From: a virus
IMG/VR virus record: IMGVR_UViG_3300049793_000128
Location: 1-21,975 of that record
Length of the DNA stretch: 21,975 nucleotides
Reading direction: 5' to 3' (one strand)
In this document: piece after piece, positions 7,203 through 14,468 of the stretch
Position numbering within the stretch: the stretch's first letter is position 1
Layout of the letters: each line of letters opens with the position of its first letter
The notes under the pieces: generated by a model
What the model was told of the DNA's origin: nothing
The model's input: the letters and a program-made list of their open reading frames with translations, nothing else
Database searches by the model: none
Translations under genes and position numbers: made by a program

Positions 7203-9047
7203 TCAACTCTCCCCATCGCGTGGAACAGTGGTAGTCTTGGTTGCTCCGTCCATGTTGACTTGCACCGTGGTTCCAGCGACGTCGACAATGGTTTCGGGCA
7301 ACGTCACGTGGACGTGTACATCACCGTAGTAGCCGCCCATCTTGGCGACTGGAGTCTTGGCTTTCGGCTTACCAATCGGTACGACGTTGCTGTCGTCCGT
7401 TGAAGAACCATCGTCAGCCGGAGGAGTGAGATCGCCGTTGGCATCCAGTCCGCCGATGACAGGGTCAGGCTTCTTCGGTTCGAAGCTGGCCAGTGGCGCG
7501 ATCATCGCGCTGATCTGCTCCGTGCTCAGCATTGGGAACGCAGCGCCGATCATCGCTGTAACCGACTCCGGCGGAAGTTGTTCATCCGCACAGGCTTGTA
7601 TGAGCGCGAGCAGCGAAGTGATCTGCGTCCCATTAAGCGCCGTCGCTTGCACATTGGGTCCGGCGGCACCTGCTGCGTCCGGTAGAGTTGGAGCATTGGG
7701 ATCAACGATTAGCGGCTTGCCATCCGGACCCATCTGCGGAATGGCATCAGACGTGGTAGGTGATAGTGCGGCGACTTCTTTGTCGATGCCGAGACGCTTC
7801 TGTACTAACGGTACCGACATGACGCCGCAGTTGATGTATATTTGATCGATCTCGGCCTGAGCCTTCGGGTCAATGTCTTCCTCTTCATCCCATTGGAACT
7901 CGAGGTCGGTGTATCCCATGTGGTTGACAATCGCTTGGTCCACCAGCGACTTGACCCAGCGCTGAAGCGGGACGAGGCCTTCTTGCAACGCCTGCTCGCG
8001 CGCAGTCTCGGCCGTAGCACGATTCACTTGTGAGACGAACGGAGTTGGCTCAATGCTCAGCGCGTAGCACACAACACGCGCAAGCCATTCGTCGAAGAGG
8101 TCTTTCAGCAGCGGAGCCTTCACCTCTTTGAACGTCGCCGCGGTGTCCTTCGGCATGTACCGCACTTTCCGCTTGACGGTGGAGTCCGCCATGAGGTTAT
8201 CGAAGTACTTCTGGAACTCGCTGATCTGCTCAGTGGTCCAGCCGTCGGGCATACCGGCGACAGCGTCGGGCAGAGTACCTGCCTCGAAGTAGTCGAACTG
8301 CGACAGTTGACGACGTAGCGCCATGTGCACAGTCATGATGATCTGCTCGACCGGGCTGTATCCATACGCCTTGTGAGTACGCGGATTACGAGGCTTGTAG
8401 ATCAACTCCTCAGTCGTGTACTGTACCGCGTTCGGTCCCTTGATATATTGCGCGTAGGCTGGAGCGGGTGCGACTGGGCGACGTCCCATGGAGTCGATGA
8501 GGATAGCGATGGTGGAGCCGTCCATCGGTTCGAGCGCATACAGCTGACCGCCATTGGTCTTGCGAACGTAGATGGCGGGAGCGTCAATGACGAGCATGTC
8601 CTCAACGAGCATCCGCAGCCAGTCGTCCCAGGTATGAACTTTGTCCGGGTACTGAAAGAACGTTTCAGCTTCCTTACAACGTTCGTCGGGCTCGGCGTCC
8701 TTGTCCTTCGGACGAATGCTCCAATTGAACTTCGATATCTGGTCCTTACGAGCTTCGATGATGATGCGCAGAAGATCGTAGTTGTCAGCAAGCGAGCGCA
8801 TCATGTTGAAGTTGATCGGCTCACCGCTGCGTGGCTGGTTGTTGAGGTTGTAGCCGACGGGATAATCCCACAACCGACCTTCCACGCTCTTCGGCGCTGT
8901 GGGCGTAGGCGGAGTCATTGGACTCATCCAGGACGTGTCGCCTGTCGCGGCGAAACGAATTCCGGCAACCACACGCGCAATCAGCGACTTGGGCACCGGA
9001 GTATTGGACGCTGCGCCCGAGGCGCGATCTTTCGTGTCAGTGGGCAT
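7203..9047 (-). CDS. Portal protein, 614 aa
   Basis: Portal forms the dodecameric ring at one head vertex through which DNA enters and leaves. The start is set at 9047 (MPTDTKDRASG), which overlaps the large-terminase stop by 11 nt and has GAGGAAG upstream; the open frame continues to 9329 but that part reads as a shadow of the terminase gene. Family features are clear: NYDLLRIIIEARKDQISKFNW (89-109), a region YPDKVHTWDDWLRMLVEDML (133-152), the A-I-Y-V strand, GYSPVEQII (229-237), and the long stem helix with the crown region ending WVKSLVDQAIVN. Residues about 430-614 are a low-complexity extension of P, A, D, G and S, longer than a typical portal core, ending with a histidine-alternating strand (YYGDVHVHVTL). 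The extension may hold internal contacts or a fused small domain. Confidence 0.88.
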   Translation of the reverse strand: MPTDTKDRASGAASNTPVPKSLIARVVAGIRFAATGDTSWMSPMTPPTPTAPKSVEGRLWDYPVGYNLNNQPRSGEPINFNMMRSLADNYDLLRIIIEARKDQISKFNWSIRPKDKDAEPDERCKEAETFFQYPDKVHTWDDWLRMLVEDMLVIDAPAIYVRKTNGGQLYALEPMDGSTIAILIDSMGRRPVAPAPAYAQYIKGPNAVQYTTEELIYKPRNPRTHKAYGYSPVEQIIMTVHMALRRQLSQFDYFEAGTLPDAVAGMPDGWTTEQISEFQKYFDNLMADSTVKRKVRYMPKDTAATFKEVKAPLLKDLFDEWLARVVCYALSIEPTPFVSQVNRATAETAREQALQEGLVPLQRWVKSLVDQAIVNHMGYTDLEFQWDEEEDIDPKAQAEIDQIYINCGVMSVPLVQKRLGIDKEVAALSPTTSDAIPQMGPDGKPLIVDPNAPTLPDAAGAAGPNVQATALNGTQITSLLALIQACADEQLPPESVTAMIGAAFPMLSTEQISAMIAPLASFEPKKPDPVIGGLDANGDLTPPADDGSSTDDSNVVPIGKPKAKTPVAKMGGYYGDVHVHVTLPETIVDVAGTTVQVNMDGATKTTTVPRDGES

Positions 9048-10602
9048 TCTTCTGCTTCCTCTGTGCTTCGAGCTCAGCGTTCTGTTGTTTGTAGAAGTCC
9101 AACATACCCATGTTACGCTCACGGGATGCATACCAGTTGATGCCCTGCGTCCATGCGTCAACTTCGTCGTCGTGCGGTCCACCTGGGAACGCAGACAACT
9201 CAGTGAGGAATGTTTCGATGTCGGAGTCGAGCGATGGATCCGGGAGCCAGAAGTTACCTGCTTCGTGCTGCGGCTGAATAGCGTATGCTCTCGCTTCTTT
9301 GCCGCCGTCTGGTGTGATGGCGATGACACCAGGAATCTCGACCTTGAGCGTCTCCACTACGGCGCTACCATTCGCCTTGTCCTCGATAAGGACCGCGATC
9401 GCGCGAGGGTATGCAGCTCGCACAGAACGAACAGCCTTGACCGTAGCGCCGAAGCCCATGCGTTCCTTGATGCGTTTGACGAGATACTTGTTGGCACCCT
9501 TGCGCCCGATGACCTGGATGGAGACGAAGTCGGTGCCGTCGGTGTCCTTGAATGAGCAGTCGACACTGAGCACGAGTTCTTCAAGCTCGGGCAGCGCCTT
9601 GTAGAAGTTCCAGTCACCACGTGCGAAGATCACGCCGCCACGACTGGTCGGGTTCTGCTGCAACTGAGCTGCTGTGTGGTACGCGCCGATTGCCTTTTCC
9701 AACTTGGCTACCGCTACGTCACCGAGGCGCTCAGGATTGAGTAGCTCACCCGGTTCGTTACGTGGATCGACGAAGCCAGTCGCAGTCATCACTGTCTTGG
9801 TATCCACCTCGGTGCGCTTACCGTTGATGAATACGAAGCACTTCGGTTCGTAGCGCATCGGCAGTATCAGATGTTCCCACACTCCGGGCTGTTCCTCCAT
9901 GAGGAAGCCAGTGGCGTCGCGCTCGTGCAGACGTTGATGAACGACGATGGATGCGCCCGAGTTGGGATCGTTCATACGTGTGGACAACGTACCGCGAATG
10001 AACTCGATGCTGGATTCCCTCGCGGCTTCGCTGTCAGCTTCCTTGGTGTTGAGCGGATCATCGAGAAGTATGCGATCACCACCGAAGCCCGTTGCACCTG
10101 CATCCGTGGATGAGATGAACCGATGTCCGCGCTTGTTGTTCTCGTAGTGCGACTTGACGTTCTGGTCGCTGGTGAGGTGGAACACAGAGCCGAACGCTTG
10201 CTGGTACAGTTGCGATTCGATGATGTTACGACTCTTCACAGCGTCGCGTGTGGCGAGCTTGGTGGCGTACGACGCAGTTAGGAACTGAAGTCCGGGCTGT
10301 GTTGTCCACTCCCACGCGGGGAATGTCTGCGTGACGAGCGTGGACTTGAGCATGCGGAACGGCATGTTGATGATGAGGTTGCTGATCTGTCCGTTGTGTA
10401 CGGCCATCAGGTGCTCACAAATCGCATCAACATGCCAACCATGGATGTACTCACGTGTCGGCTCAAGGACAGGCCACGCGTAATGGCGGAAGAATGTGAA
10501 CAGGTCCGTCTTCGCCTTTTCAGCCAATGCCAAGCGATTACGCCGCAGACGTTCCTGCAGCGCAAGGGCTAGACCGATCTTGGCTTGGCGAGTCTCGCTC
10601 AT
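9037..10602 (-). CDS. terL: Terminase large subunit, 521 aa
   Basis: This is the DNA-packaging motor: an N-terminal ATPase plus a C-terminal nuclease. ATPase: the Walker A position is MPFRMLKSTLV (residues 80-90), with K86, S87 and T88. The usual glycine before K is L85, a variation of the PPRxxKS form that occurs in this family. Walker B is RILLDDP (177-183), D181/D182. Nuclease: an RNase H-like fold with acidic residues D348 (LVLSVDCSFKD), E407 (VLIEDKANG) and the HDDEVDA motif (477-483). The ATG overlaps the small-terminase stop as ATGA; AGGCGA lies close upstream and a GGAGG further away, so coupling may help translation. Length is typical. A packaging type (cos or pac) cannot be assigned without comparison. 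Confidence 0.93.
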   Translation of the reverse strand: MSETRQAKIGLALALQERLRRNRLALAEKAKTDLFTFFRHYAWPVLEPTREYIHGWHVDAICEHLMAVHNGQISNLIINMPFRMLKSTLVTQTFPAWEWTTQPGLQFLTASYATKLATRDAVKSRNIIESQLYQQAFGSVFHLTSDQNVKSHYENNKRGHRFISSTDAGATGFGGDRILLDDPLNTKEADSEAARESSIEFIRGTLSTRMNDPNSGASIVVHQRLHERDATGFLMEEQPGVWEHLILPMRYEPKCFVFINGKRTEVDTKTVMTATGFVDPRNEPGELLNPERLGDVAVAKLEKAIGAYHTAAQLQQNPTSRGGVIFARGDWNFYKALPELEELVLSVDCSFKDTDGTDFVSIQVIGRKGANKYLVKRIKERMGFGATVKAVRSVRAAYPRAIAVLIEDKANGSAVVETLKVEIPGVIAITPDGGKEARAYAIQPQHEAGNFWLPDPSLDSDIETFLTELSAFPGGPHDDEVDAWTQGINWYASRERNMGMLDFYKQQNAELEAQRKQKNAH

Positions 10603-11186
10603 GGTAGTTCGCCTGCCTCCTTGTGTAGCTTCGCGATCTGAGCGTCAAGCTCCTCGTCCGTCAGCTGCACCAGCAACGCGATGGGTCCACCGTCAGCGCC
10701 AGTGATCTCCTGCTTGCGCTTGTACTTGGGATCGTTGCCTTGCAGAAGGAACTGGAGGAGCGTATCGGAGTACTCAGTCACGCGAGCGACCTCAACTCCC
10801 TGGAAGAAGACAGGCTTGTCCACTCCTCGTACAGCGCGTTTCACTGCATGATCCTCAAGTGTGAGGAGACCGCGCTGATGTGCGGCTTTCATCGCTGCTT
10901 CGAACTCAGGGTCTCGGTCGGCGCGCTTGTACACCGTGATGCGCTTGATGCCGACTACCTTACATGAGTCGGTGATGTTACCGCGCTCGCTGATCTCGTT
11001 GAGCAGGTCTTGCCACGCAGCCTTCGGGATCTTTGACTCATCCATGTCGTGGTACTTGACATTGATCTCCTCGAGCTTTGGCACGAAGGCTTGGAGACAA
11101 AGCGATCGCGTACGAGGCGCTCGGGGCTTCGTCTTGGACGTGATCTTCTTCGCCGCCGTCCTTGGCTTCGTCTTGGTCTTCTTCAC
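10599..11186 (-). CDS. terS: Terminase small subunit, 195 aa (GTG start)
   Basis: The small subunit binds phage DNA and loads the large subunit. The start is GTG at 11186-11184, preceded by AGGGGA with about 6 nt spacing. The first 26 residues are strongly basic (many K, R, T). Residues about 66-90 look like a helix-turn-helix (RGNITDSCKVVGIKRITVYKR), followed by DPEFEAAM as in many small terminases of this type. The C-terminal part (LTDEELDAQIAKLHKEAG) is probably an oligomerisation or large-subunit-contact helix. It is the first gene of the minus-strand block, next to the AT-rich intergenic region, and overlaps the large-subunit gene by 4 nt. Confidence 0.85.
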   Translation of the reverse strand: MKKTKTKPRTAAKKITSKTKPRAPRTRSLCLQAFVPKLEEINVKYHDMDESKIPKAAWQDLLNEISERGNITDSCKVVGIKRITVYKRADRDPEFEAAMKAAHQRGLLTLEDHAVKRAVRGVDKPVFFQGVEVARVTEYSDTLLQFLLQGNDPKYKRKQEITGADGGPIALLVQLTDEELDAQIAKLHKEAGELP

Positions 11187-11367
11187 AGATGTCCCCTATT
11201 CGTATCCGGGAGTCTCCTCGCGCGATGGACGAGTATATCCTGGAGCTGGTGGAGAATTATCCGGAGGAAAATGCTACCGCGCAAGACACTGTCCAACCCT
11301 CGTGACGTTTCGCTTTCCTGCACCTGATGGCGGGACATGACTGGAGTCGTGGCGCTGATTGTTAAGA

Positions 11368-11404
11368 AACAATGCAAAACAATGCAAAACAAATGCAAAA
11401 CAAA
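11368..11404. repeat. Tandem iteron-like repeat (unit AAAACAATGC / AAAACAAATGC)
   Basis: The sequence runs AAACAATGC, AAAACAATGC, AAAACAAATGC, AAAACAAAT, giving units of 10-11 bp in one orientation. Exact GCAAAACAA cores are at 11374-11382, 11384-11392 and 11395-11403. A spacing close to one helical turn would put bound protein on one face of the DNA, which is typical of iterons and operator arrays. Confidence 0.7.
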
Positions 11405-11440
11405 TCATAAAATGAAAGAGCCTAGGACAAAAACAGACAA

Positions 11441-11448
11441 TGTTTTGC
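11441..11448 (-). repeat. Inverted copy of the iteron core
   Basis: TGTTTTGC is the reverse complement of GCAAAACA, 8 of the 9 core bases of the tandem repeat, about 40 nt downstream of the array. A short A/T-rich stretch follows (11449-11480). Confidence 0.45.
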
Positions 11449-11499
11449 TATTTATCTTTAATTCTAATTTAGAAAGATATAGAGAGAAGAGTAGTTATA

Positions 11500-11519
11500 G
11501 TACTCTTAGTTAAGAGTAC
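11500..11519. promoter_or_regulatory. Perfect 20-bp dyad, candidate operator
   Basis: GTACTCTTAGTTAAGAGTAC has two exact 9-bp arms (11500-11508 and 11511-11519) around a central GT. The AT-rich setting between divergent gene blocks fits a binding site for a dimeric repressor or activator. No regulator gene is seen in the window, and there is no U-run on either side, so a terminator is less likely. Confidence 0.55.
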
Positions 11520-11556
11520 AGACCAGAGAAACACAACCAAAACAAGCACAGCCCTT

Positions 11557-11565
11557 GCAAAACAA
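11557..11565 (+). repeat. Dispersed direct copy of the iteron core
   Basis: An exact GCAAAACAA lies 150 nt downstream of the tandem array, in the same orientation, followed by TC as in the last tandem unit (AAAACAAATC). It widens the repeat region to about 200 bp. Confidence 0.5.
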
Positions 11566-11645
11566 TCACTTGCGCGTCTTCTGTTGTCCTTTTATTTTTG
11601 CACGTGCACAATTGTCTGCGCGCGTTGCTGGCTTGCCACTACAAG

Positions 11646-11674
11646 TTGACCGGGAAGGACCCCGGCGGTAGAAG
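11646..11674 (+). promoter_or_regulatory. Possible sigma70-type promoter for the replication block
   Basis: TTGACC (11646-11651, 5 of 6 to consensus) is followed after exactly 17 bp by TAGAAG (11669-11674, 4 of 6). It points toward the primase-helicase start 70 nt downstream. The spacer contains a small CCGGG/CCCGG inverted repeat. This is a motif match only, with a weak -10, and other sites in the AT-rich stretch are possible. Confidence 0.3.
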
Positions 11675-11743
11675 GACTGGACCACCTTCTGCTCAGCAAC
11701 TGCGCGATCTGTAATTGGTGGATTCACAGACAATGGGGATAAC

Positions 11744-13807
11744 ATGAAGAACAGTATTTCGGCACCACGTGGTGCCCTGAACGTGCGCGACGTGCGTAGA
11801 ATGATGCTCGACAAACTCGATGGCTCGGGTCTTGACGAGAAAGATGCGAAGGTGCTGAGTCTCGAACCGTTCACCGGCTCAGAGGCGAAGAAGCTTGGTA
11901 ACTTACCTGCCTACTTCGCTGGATTCAGAATCCCGTACTTTGATCTTGAGGGTCGCAGAACGAAGTTCTGGCGATACCGCTATCTCGAATCAACAAAGGT
12001 TGGCTTCGATGCCCTCACAACCAAGAAGCCTTTGCGTTACGCGCAGAGTGGCAAGTCCGTAAACGAAATCTATTTGCCTCCAGTAGCGGGGACCAACTGG
12101 AAGATGATCGCCGCGTCGAGCGATATCCCAGTAGTGATAACCGAAGGCGAACTCAAAGCGGCGTGTGCCACGCGCAACGGCACACCAACTATCGGGCTTG
12201 GCGGCGTGTGGTGTTTTAAAAGCACGAGCGCGAGGTTCCCTTTGCTGCCTCAGTTCAAAGAGTTCGCGTGGAAGGGGCGCACCGTCTACATCTGCTATGA
12301 CTCCGATGCGGTGACAAATCCGCAGGTGATGTCAGCGGAGAACGCCCTCGCGCGCGAGCTAACTATGCTCGGCGCGGAACCGATGATCGTTCGCATCCCA
12401 CAGGGACCGCCGAACGTGAAGATAGGTGTTGACGACTACATAGTTGAAGAGGGGATAAATGCCTTCCGTGAGCTGCTGGATACCGGAACGGAGTGGCGCG
12501 CAGCGAGCGAACTATTCGCCCTGAACGAAGAAGTGGTGTACGTACGCGATCCCGGCGTCATCCTTCGCATGGAGAACCTCCAACATATTAGTCCGCGAGC
12601 CTTCACCGACCACGCATACTCCACGCGTATCTACCACGAGGCGCAGGAGAGCGAGAAGGGAACAAAACTGGTAGAGCGCAACGCAGCCAAAGAATGGCTA
12701 AAGTGGCCGCAACGCGCTGAGGTAGCGAGAGTGACGTACAAGCCGGGAGATGGACGCATAACCCAGAAGAACGAACTAAACGTTTGGCCCGGATGGGGGA
12801 TAGACGCCGAGCCGGGAGACATCGCTCCGTGGCGAGACCTACTGGACTATCTGTTCTTCGGTGACAAGAAGGCGCGCGACTGGTTCGAGCAATGGTGTGC
12901 ATACCCGCTGCAGTATCCAGGAACGAAGATGTATTCGTGCGTACTCATCTGGGGTCTGCGTCACGGTACGGGTAAATCACTGATTGGGTACACGCTCGGT
13001 AAGATATATGGTGCGAACTTCACTGAGATCGGCGACAAGAACCTACACGAGTCGCACAATGAATGGGCTGAGAACAGACAGTTTGTCATGGGCGACGAAA
13101 TAACCGGCGGCGACAAGCGTGGACAGGCCGACCGGATGAAGTCCATCATCACTCAGCAGCTCCTGCGCTTAAACCCGAAGTACGTACCGTCGTATACCGT
13201 GCCGGATTGCATCAACTACTACTTCACCTCCAACCATCCGGACAGCTTCTTTCTGGAGGACGACGACCGACGTAACTTCATCCACGAGGTGAAGGGCCCA
13301 CCACGAGACCGTGAGTTCTACGCTCGCTACGACGCTTGGCTCAACGGCGACGGACCCTCCCACTTGTTCCACCATTTACTGTCGCTGTCGCTCAAGGGCT
13401 TCGAGCCCAAGGCTCCGGCGATGGTGACGGAAGCCAAGCTGGAGATGATAGACAGTGGGCGCTCCGATCTCGGTGGATGGGTCGCTCTATTGCGCGATTC
13501 ACCAGACAGCGTGTTGCGGATGGACAGCATAGCCATTAAGCACGATCTCTGGCGAGCCGAGGACCTCCTCGCCTTGTACGACCCACTACAGACAAAGCGA
13601 GTCACATCCAACGGCATGGCGCGTGAGCTGAAGCGAGCGGGATTCAAACGGCCAGCGGGCACAACGGGCATTCGCACGTCACGCGGTCAGGTGCGTTTGT
13701 GGGCTGTGCGTAACGAAGAGAAGTATATGCGCATGAATGCCGTTGACATTGGCAAGGCGTACGACACCGAACGCGCAGCGAAGACGCCTGCGAAAGCGAA
13801 ATTCTGA
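11744..13807 (+). CDS. Primase-helicase: TOPRIM-like DUF3854-type plus SF3-type ATPase, 687 aa
   Basis: Probably the main replication initiation enzyme. The N-terminal part (about 50-240) has a TOPRIM-like pattern: VVITEGELKAACA with E134/E136 (130-142), and VYICYDSDAVTNPQ with D186/D188 (181-194). This is the arrangement of DUF3854-type toprim domains in phage and plasmid primases. The C-terminal part (about 360-600) is a superfamily 3-like ATPase: Walker A GLRHGTGKS (404-412), Walker B FVMGDEI (447-453), a sensor-like NYYFTSNHPD (491-500), and an arginine pair DDRR (507-510). A zinc-binding primase head is not seen, so primer synthesis itself is not proven. The last about 100 residues look like a winged-helix-type end (TSNGMARELKRAGFKR). 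The ATG has GGGGAT 5 nt upstream. It is the first gene of the plus-strand block. Confidence 0.85.
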   Translation: MKNSISAPRGALNVRDVRRMMLDKLDGSGLDEKDAKVLSLEPFTGSEAKKLGNLPAYFAGFRIPYFDLEGRRTKFWRYRYLESTKVGFDALTTKKPLRYAQSGKSVNEIYLPPVAGTNWKMIAASSDIPVVITEGELKAACATRNGTPTIGLGGVWCFKSTSARFPLLPQFKEFAWKGRTVYICYDSDAVTNPQVMSAENALARELTMLGAEPMIVRIPQGPPNVKIGVDDYIVEEGINAFRELLDTGTEWRAASELFALNEEVVYVRDPGVILRMENLQHISPRAFTDHAYSTRIYHEAQESEKGTKLVERNAAKEWLKWPQRAEVARVTYKPGDGRITQKNELNVWPGWGIDAEPGDIAPWRDLLDYLFFGDKKARDWFEQWCAYPLQYPGTKMYSCVLIWGLRHGTGKSLIGYTLGKIYGANFTEIGDKNLHESHNEWAENRQFVMGDEITGGDKRGQADRMKSIITQQLLRLNPKYVPSYTVPDCINYYFTSNHPDSFFLEDDDRRNFIHEVKGPPRDREFYARYDAWLNGDGPSHLFHHLLSLSLKGFEPKAPAMVTEAKLEMIDSGRSDLGGWVALLRDSPDSVLRMDSIAIKHDLWRAEDLLALYDPLQTKRVTSNGMARELKRAGFKRPAGTTGIRTSRGQVRLWAVRNEEKYMRMNAVDIGKAYDTERAAKTPAKAKF

Positions 13808-14082
13808 TGAACAACCGGGAGAAGAAAGTGGCATACGGCAGAAGCGATACTGACAAGGTATTCCCAATCGAAATACAGCAGTCTGTCGAAGTGCCGGGAG
13901 CACAGTACGACGTGCTGATAAGCATCCACCGGAGCGGGTTCAATAAAGAGCAACTCGCGCTGGGTTGCAGCGGCTTGGTGGACTTTGGGCGCTCGCCCAC
14001 GGAAGAACATGTGTACCTTGAAGGCAACTTCACCATCGAAGAGTTGCTGGCGTTGTATCTGGTAATGCAGGAGGACTGCTGA
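13807..14082 (+). CDS. Hypothetical protein, 91 aa
   Basis: The ATG at 13807 overlaps the primase-helicase stop as TGATG, but it has only a weak ribosome binding site. A GTG at 13828, seven codons in, has GGGAG 6 nt upstream and may be the true start. The protein contains a beta-rich middle (VFPIEIQQSVEVPGAQYDVLISIHRSG split over residues about 18-44) and an acidic helix at the end (TIEELLALYLVMQEDC). The stop overlaps the next gene as TGATG. No family is recognised. Tight coupling suggests a small accessory of the replication module. Confidence 0.65.
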   Translation: MNNREKKVAYGRSDTDKVFPIEIQQSVEVPGAQYDVLISIHRSGFNKEQLALGCSGLVDFGRSPTEEHVYLEGNFTIEELLALYLVMQEDC

Positions 14083-14468
14083 TGGACACCTTGTATGGAG
14101 TGCTGGGAGTGGATAAGTCCGCAGATGAAGAGTCTATCAAGACTGCGTACTACAAGGCAGCGAGCGAACACCATCCGGATCGTGGCGGCAACCACGACAA
14201 GATGACGGACATCACACGCGCTGCTGCAGTGTTGTTGGACCCGGAGAAGCGACGCAAGTACGACAAGGAGTTGGAGATGCTGGGCGAACTGTGTCCGTCG
14301 TGCAAGGGAGCCGGACGCACGTTCAAACAGAAGGGCTTCACCAACAAGATACCAAAGGTGTGCGACATGTGCGGAGGCAACGGCATTCTTCGCTGGAAGA
14401 GCAGGACAAAGAAACTGGCCGAGGCCAGCGTCATCACGATGGGAACAACCAAGAGGAATAAGAAATGA
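14082..14468 (+). CDS. Mini J-domain protein with half DnaJ zinc finger, 128 aa
   Basis: Residues 1-62 are a J-domain: YGVLGVDKSADEESIKTAYY, the HPD triad at 31-33 (EHHPDRGG), and the closing helix (AAVLLDPEKRRKYD). J-domains stimulate the ATPase of Hsp70 (DnaK). Residues 71-78 (CPSCKGAG) and 94-101 (CDMCGGNG) are two CxxCxGxG repeats, half of the four present in DnaJ, enough for one zinc site. The DnaJ substrate-binding beta domains are absent. AGGAGG lies 7 nt before the ATG. It probably recruits host DnaK to a phage complex, for example to remodel replication proteins, as host DnaJ/DnaK do for lambda. That role is inferred; the J and zinc motifs are read directly. Confidence 0.88.
   Translation: MDTLYGVLGVDKSADEESIKTAYYKAASEHHPDRGGNHDKMTDITRAAAVLLDPEKRRKYDKELEMLGELCPSCKGAGRTFKQKGFTNKIPKVCDMCGGNGILRWKSRTKKLAEASVITMGTTKRNKK

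Larger units (their letters stand above)
11187..11743. other. Divergent intergenic region, AT-rich, candidate promoter/origin region
   Basis: These 557 nt separate the minus-strand packaging/head block from the plus-strand replication block. No convincing gene is present. The part from about 11360 to 11620 is clearly richer in A and T than the flanking genes. It holds tandem GCAAAACAA repeats, a dispersed direct copy and an inverted copy, a perfect 20-bp dyad, and a TGCACGTGCA palindrome at 11599-11608. Regions like this between divergent phage modules usually contain promoters, operators and sometimes the replication origin; the primase-helicase gene starts directly downstream. Confidence 0.75.

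Noticed and set aside
7202-7288. The upstream extension of the 118-aa protein
   Set aside because: It overlaps portal and lacks the good ribosome binding site that precedes ATG 7201.
9048-9329. The upstream extension of portal beyond ATG 9047
   Set aside because: The extra 94 residues lie inside the large-terminase gene, are S/T/R-rich as expected for an out-of-frame shadow, and a better start with ribosome binding site is at 9047.
11189-11305. A 38-codon plus-strand frame (ATG 11189) between the small terminase start and the AT-rich region
   Set aside because: The amino-acid composition is plausible, but there is no ribosome binding site near the ATG and the start sits over the terminase gene's own upstream site on the other strand. 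It might be a degraded gene.
11412-11513. A 33-codon plus-strand frame in the AT-rich region
   Set aside because: It has no ribosome binding site, overlaps the inverted iteron copy and the dyad, and its composition is that expected by chance in AT-rich DNA.
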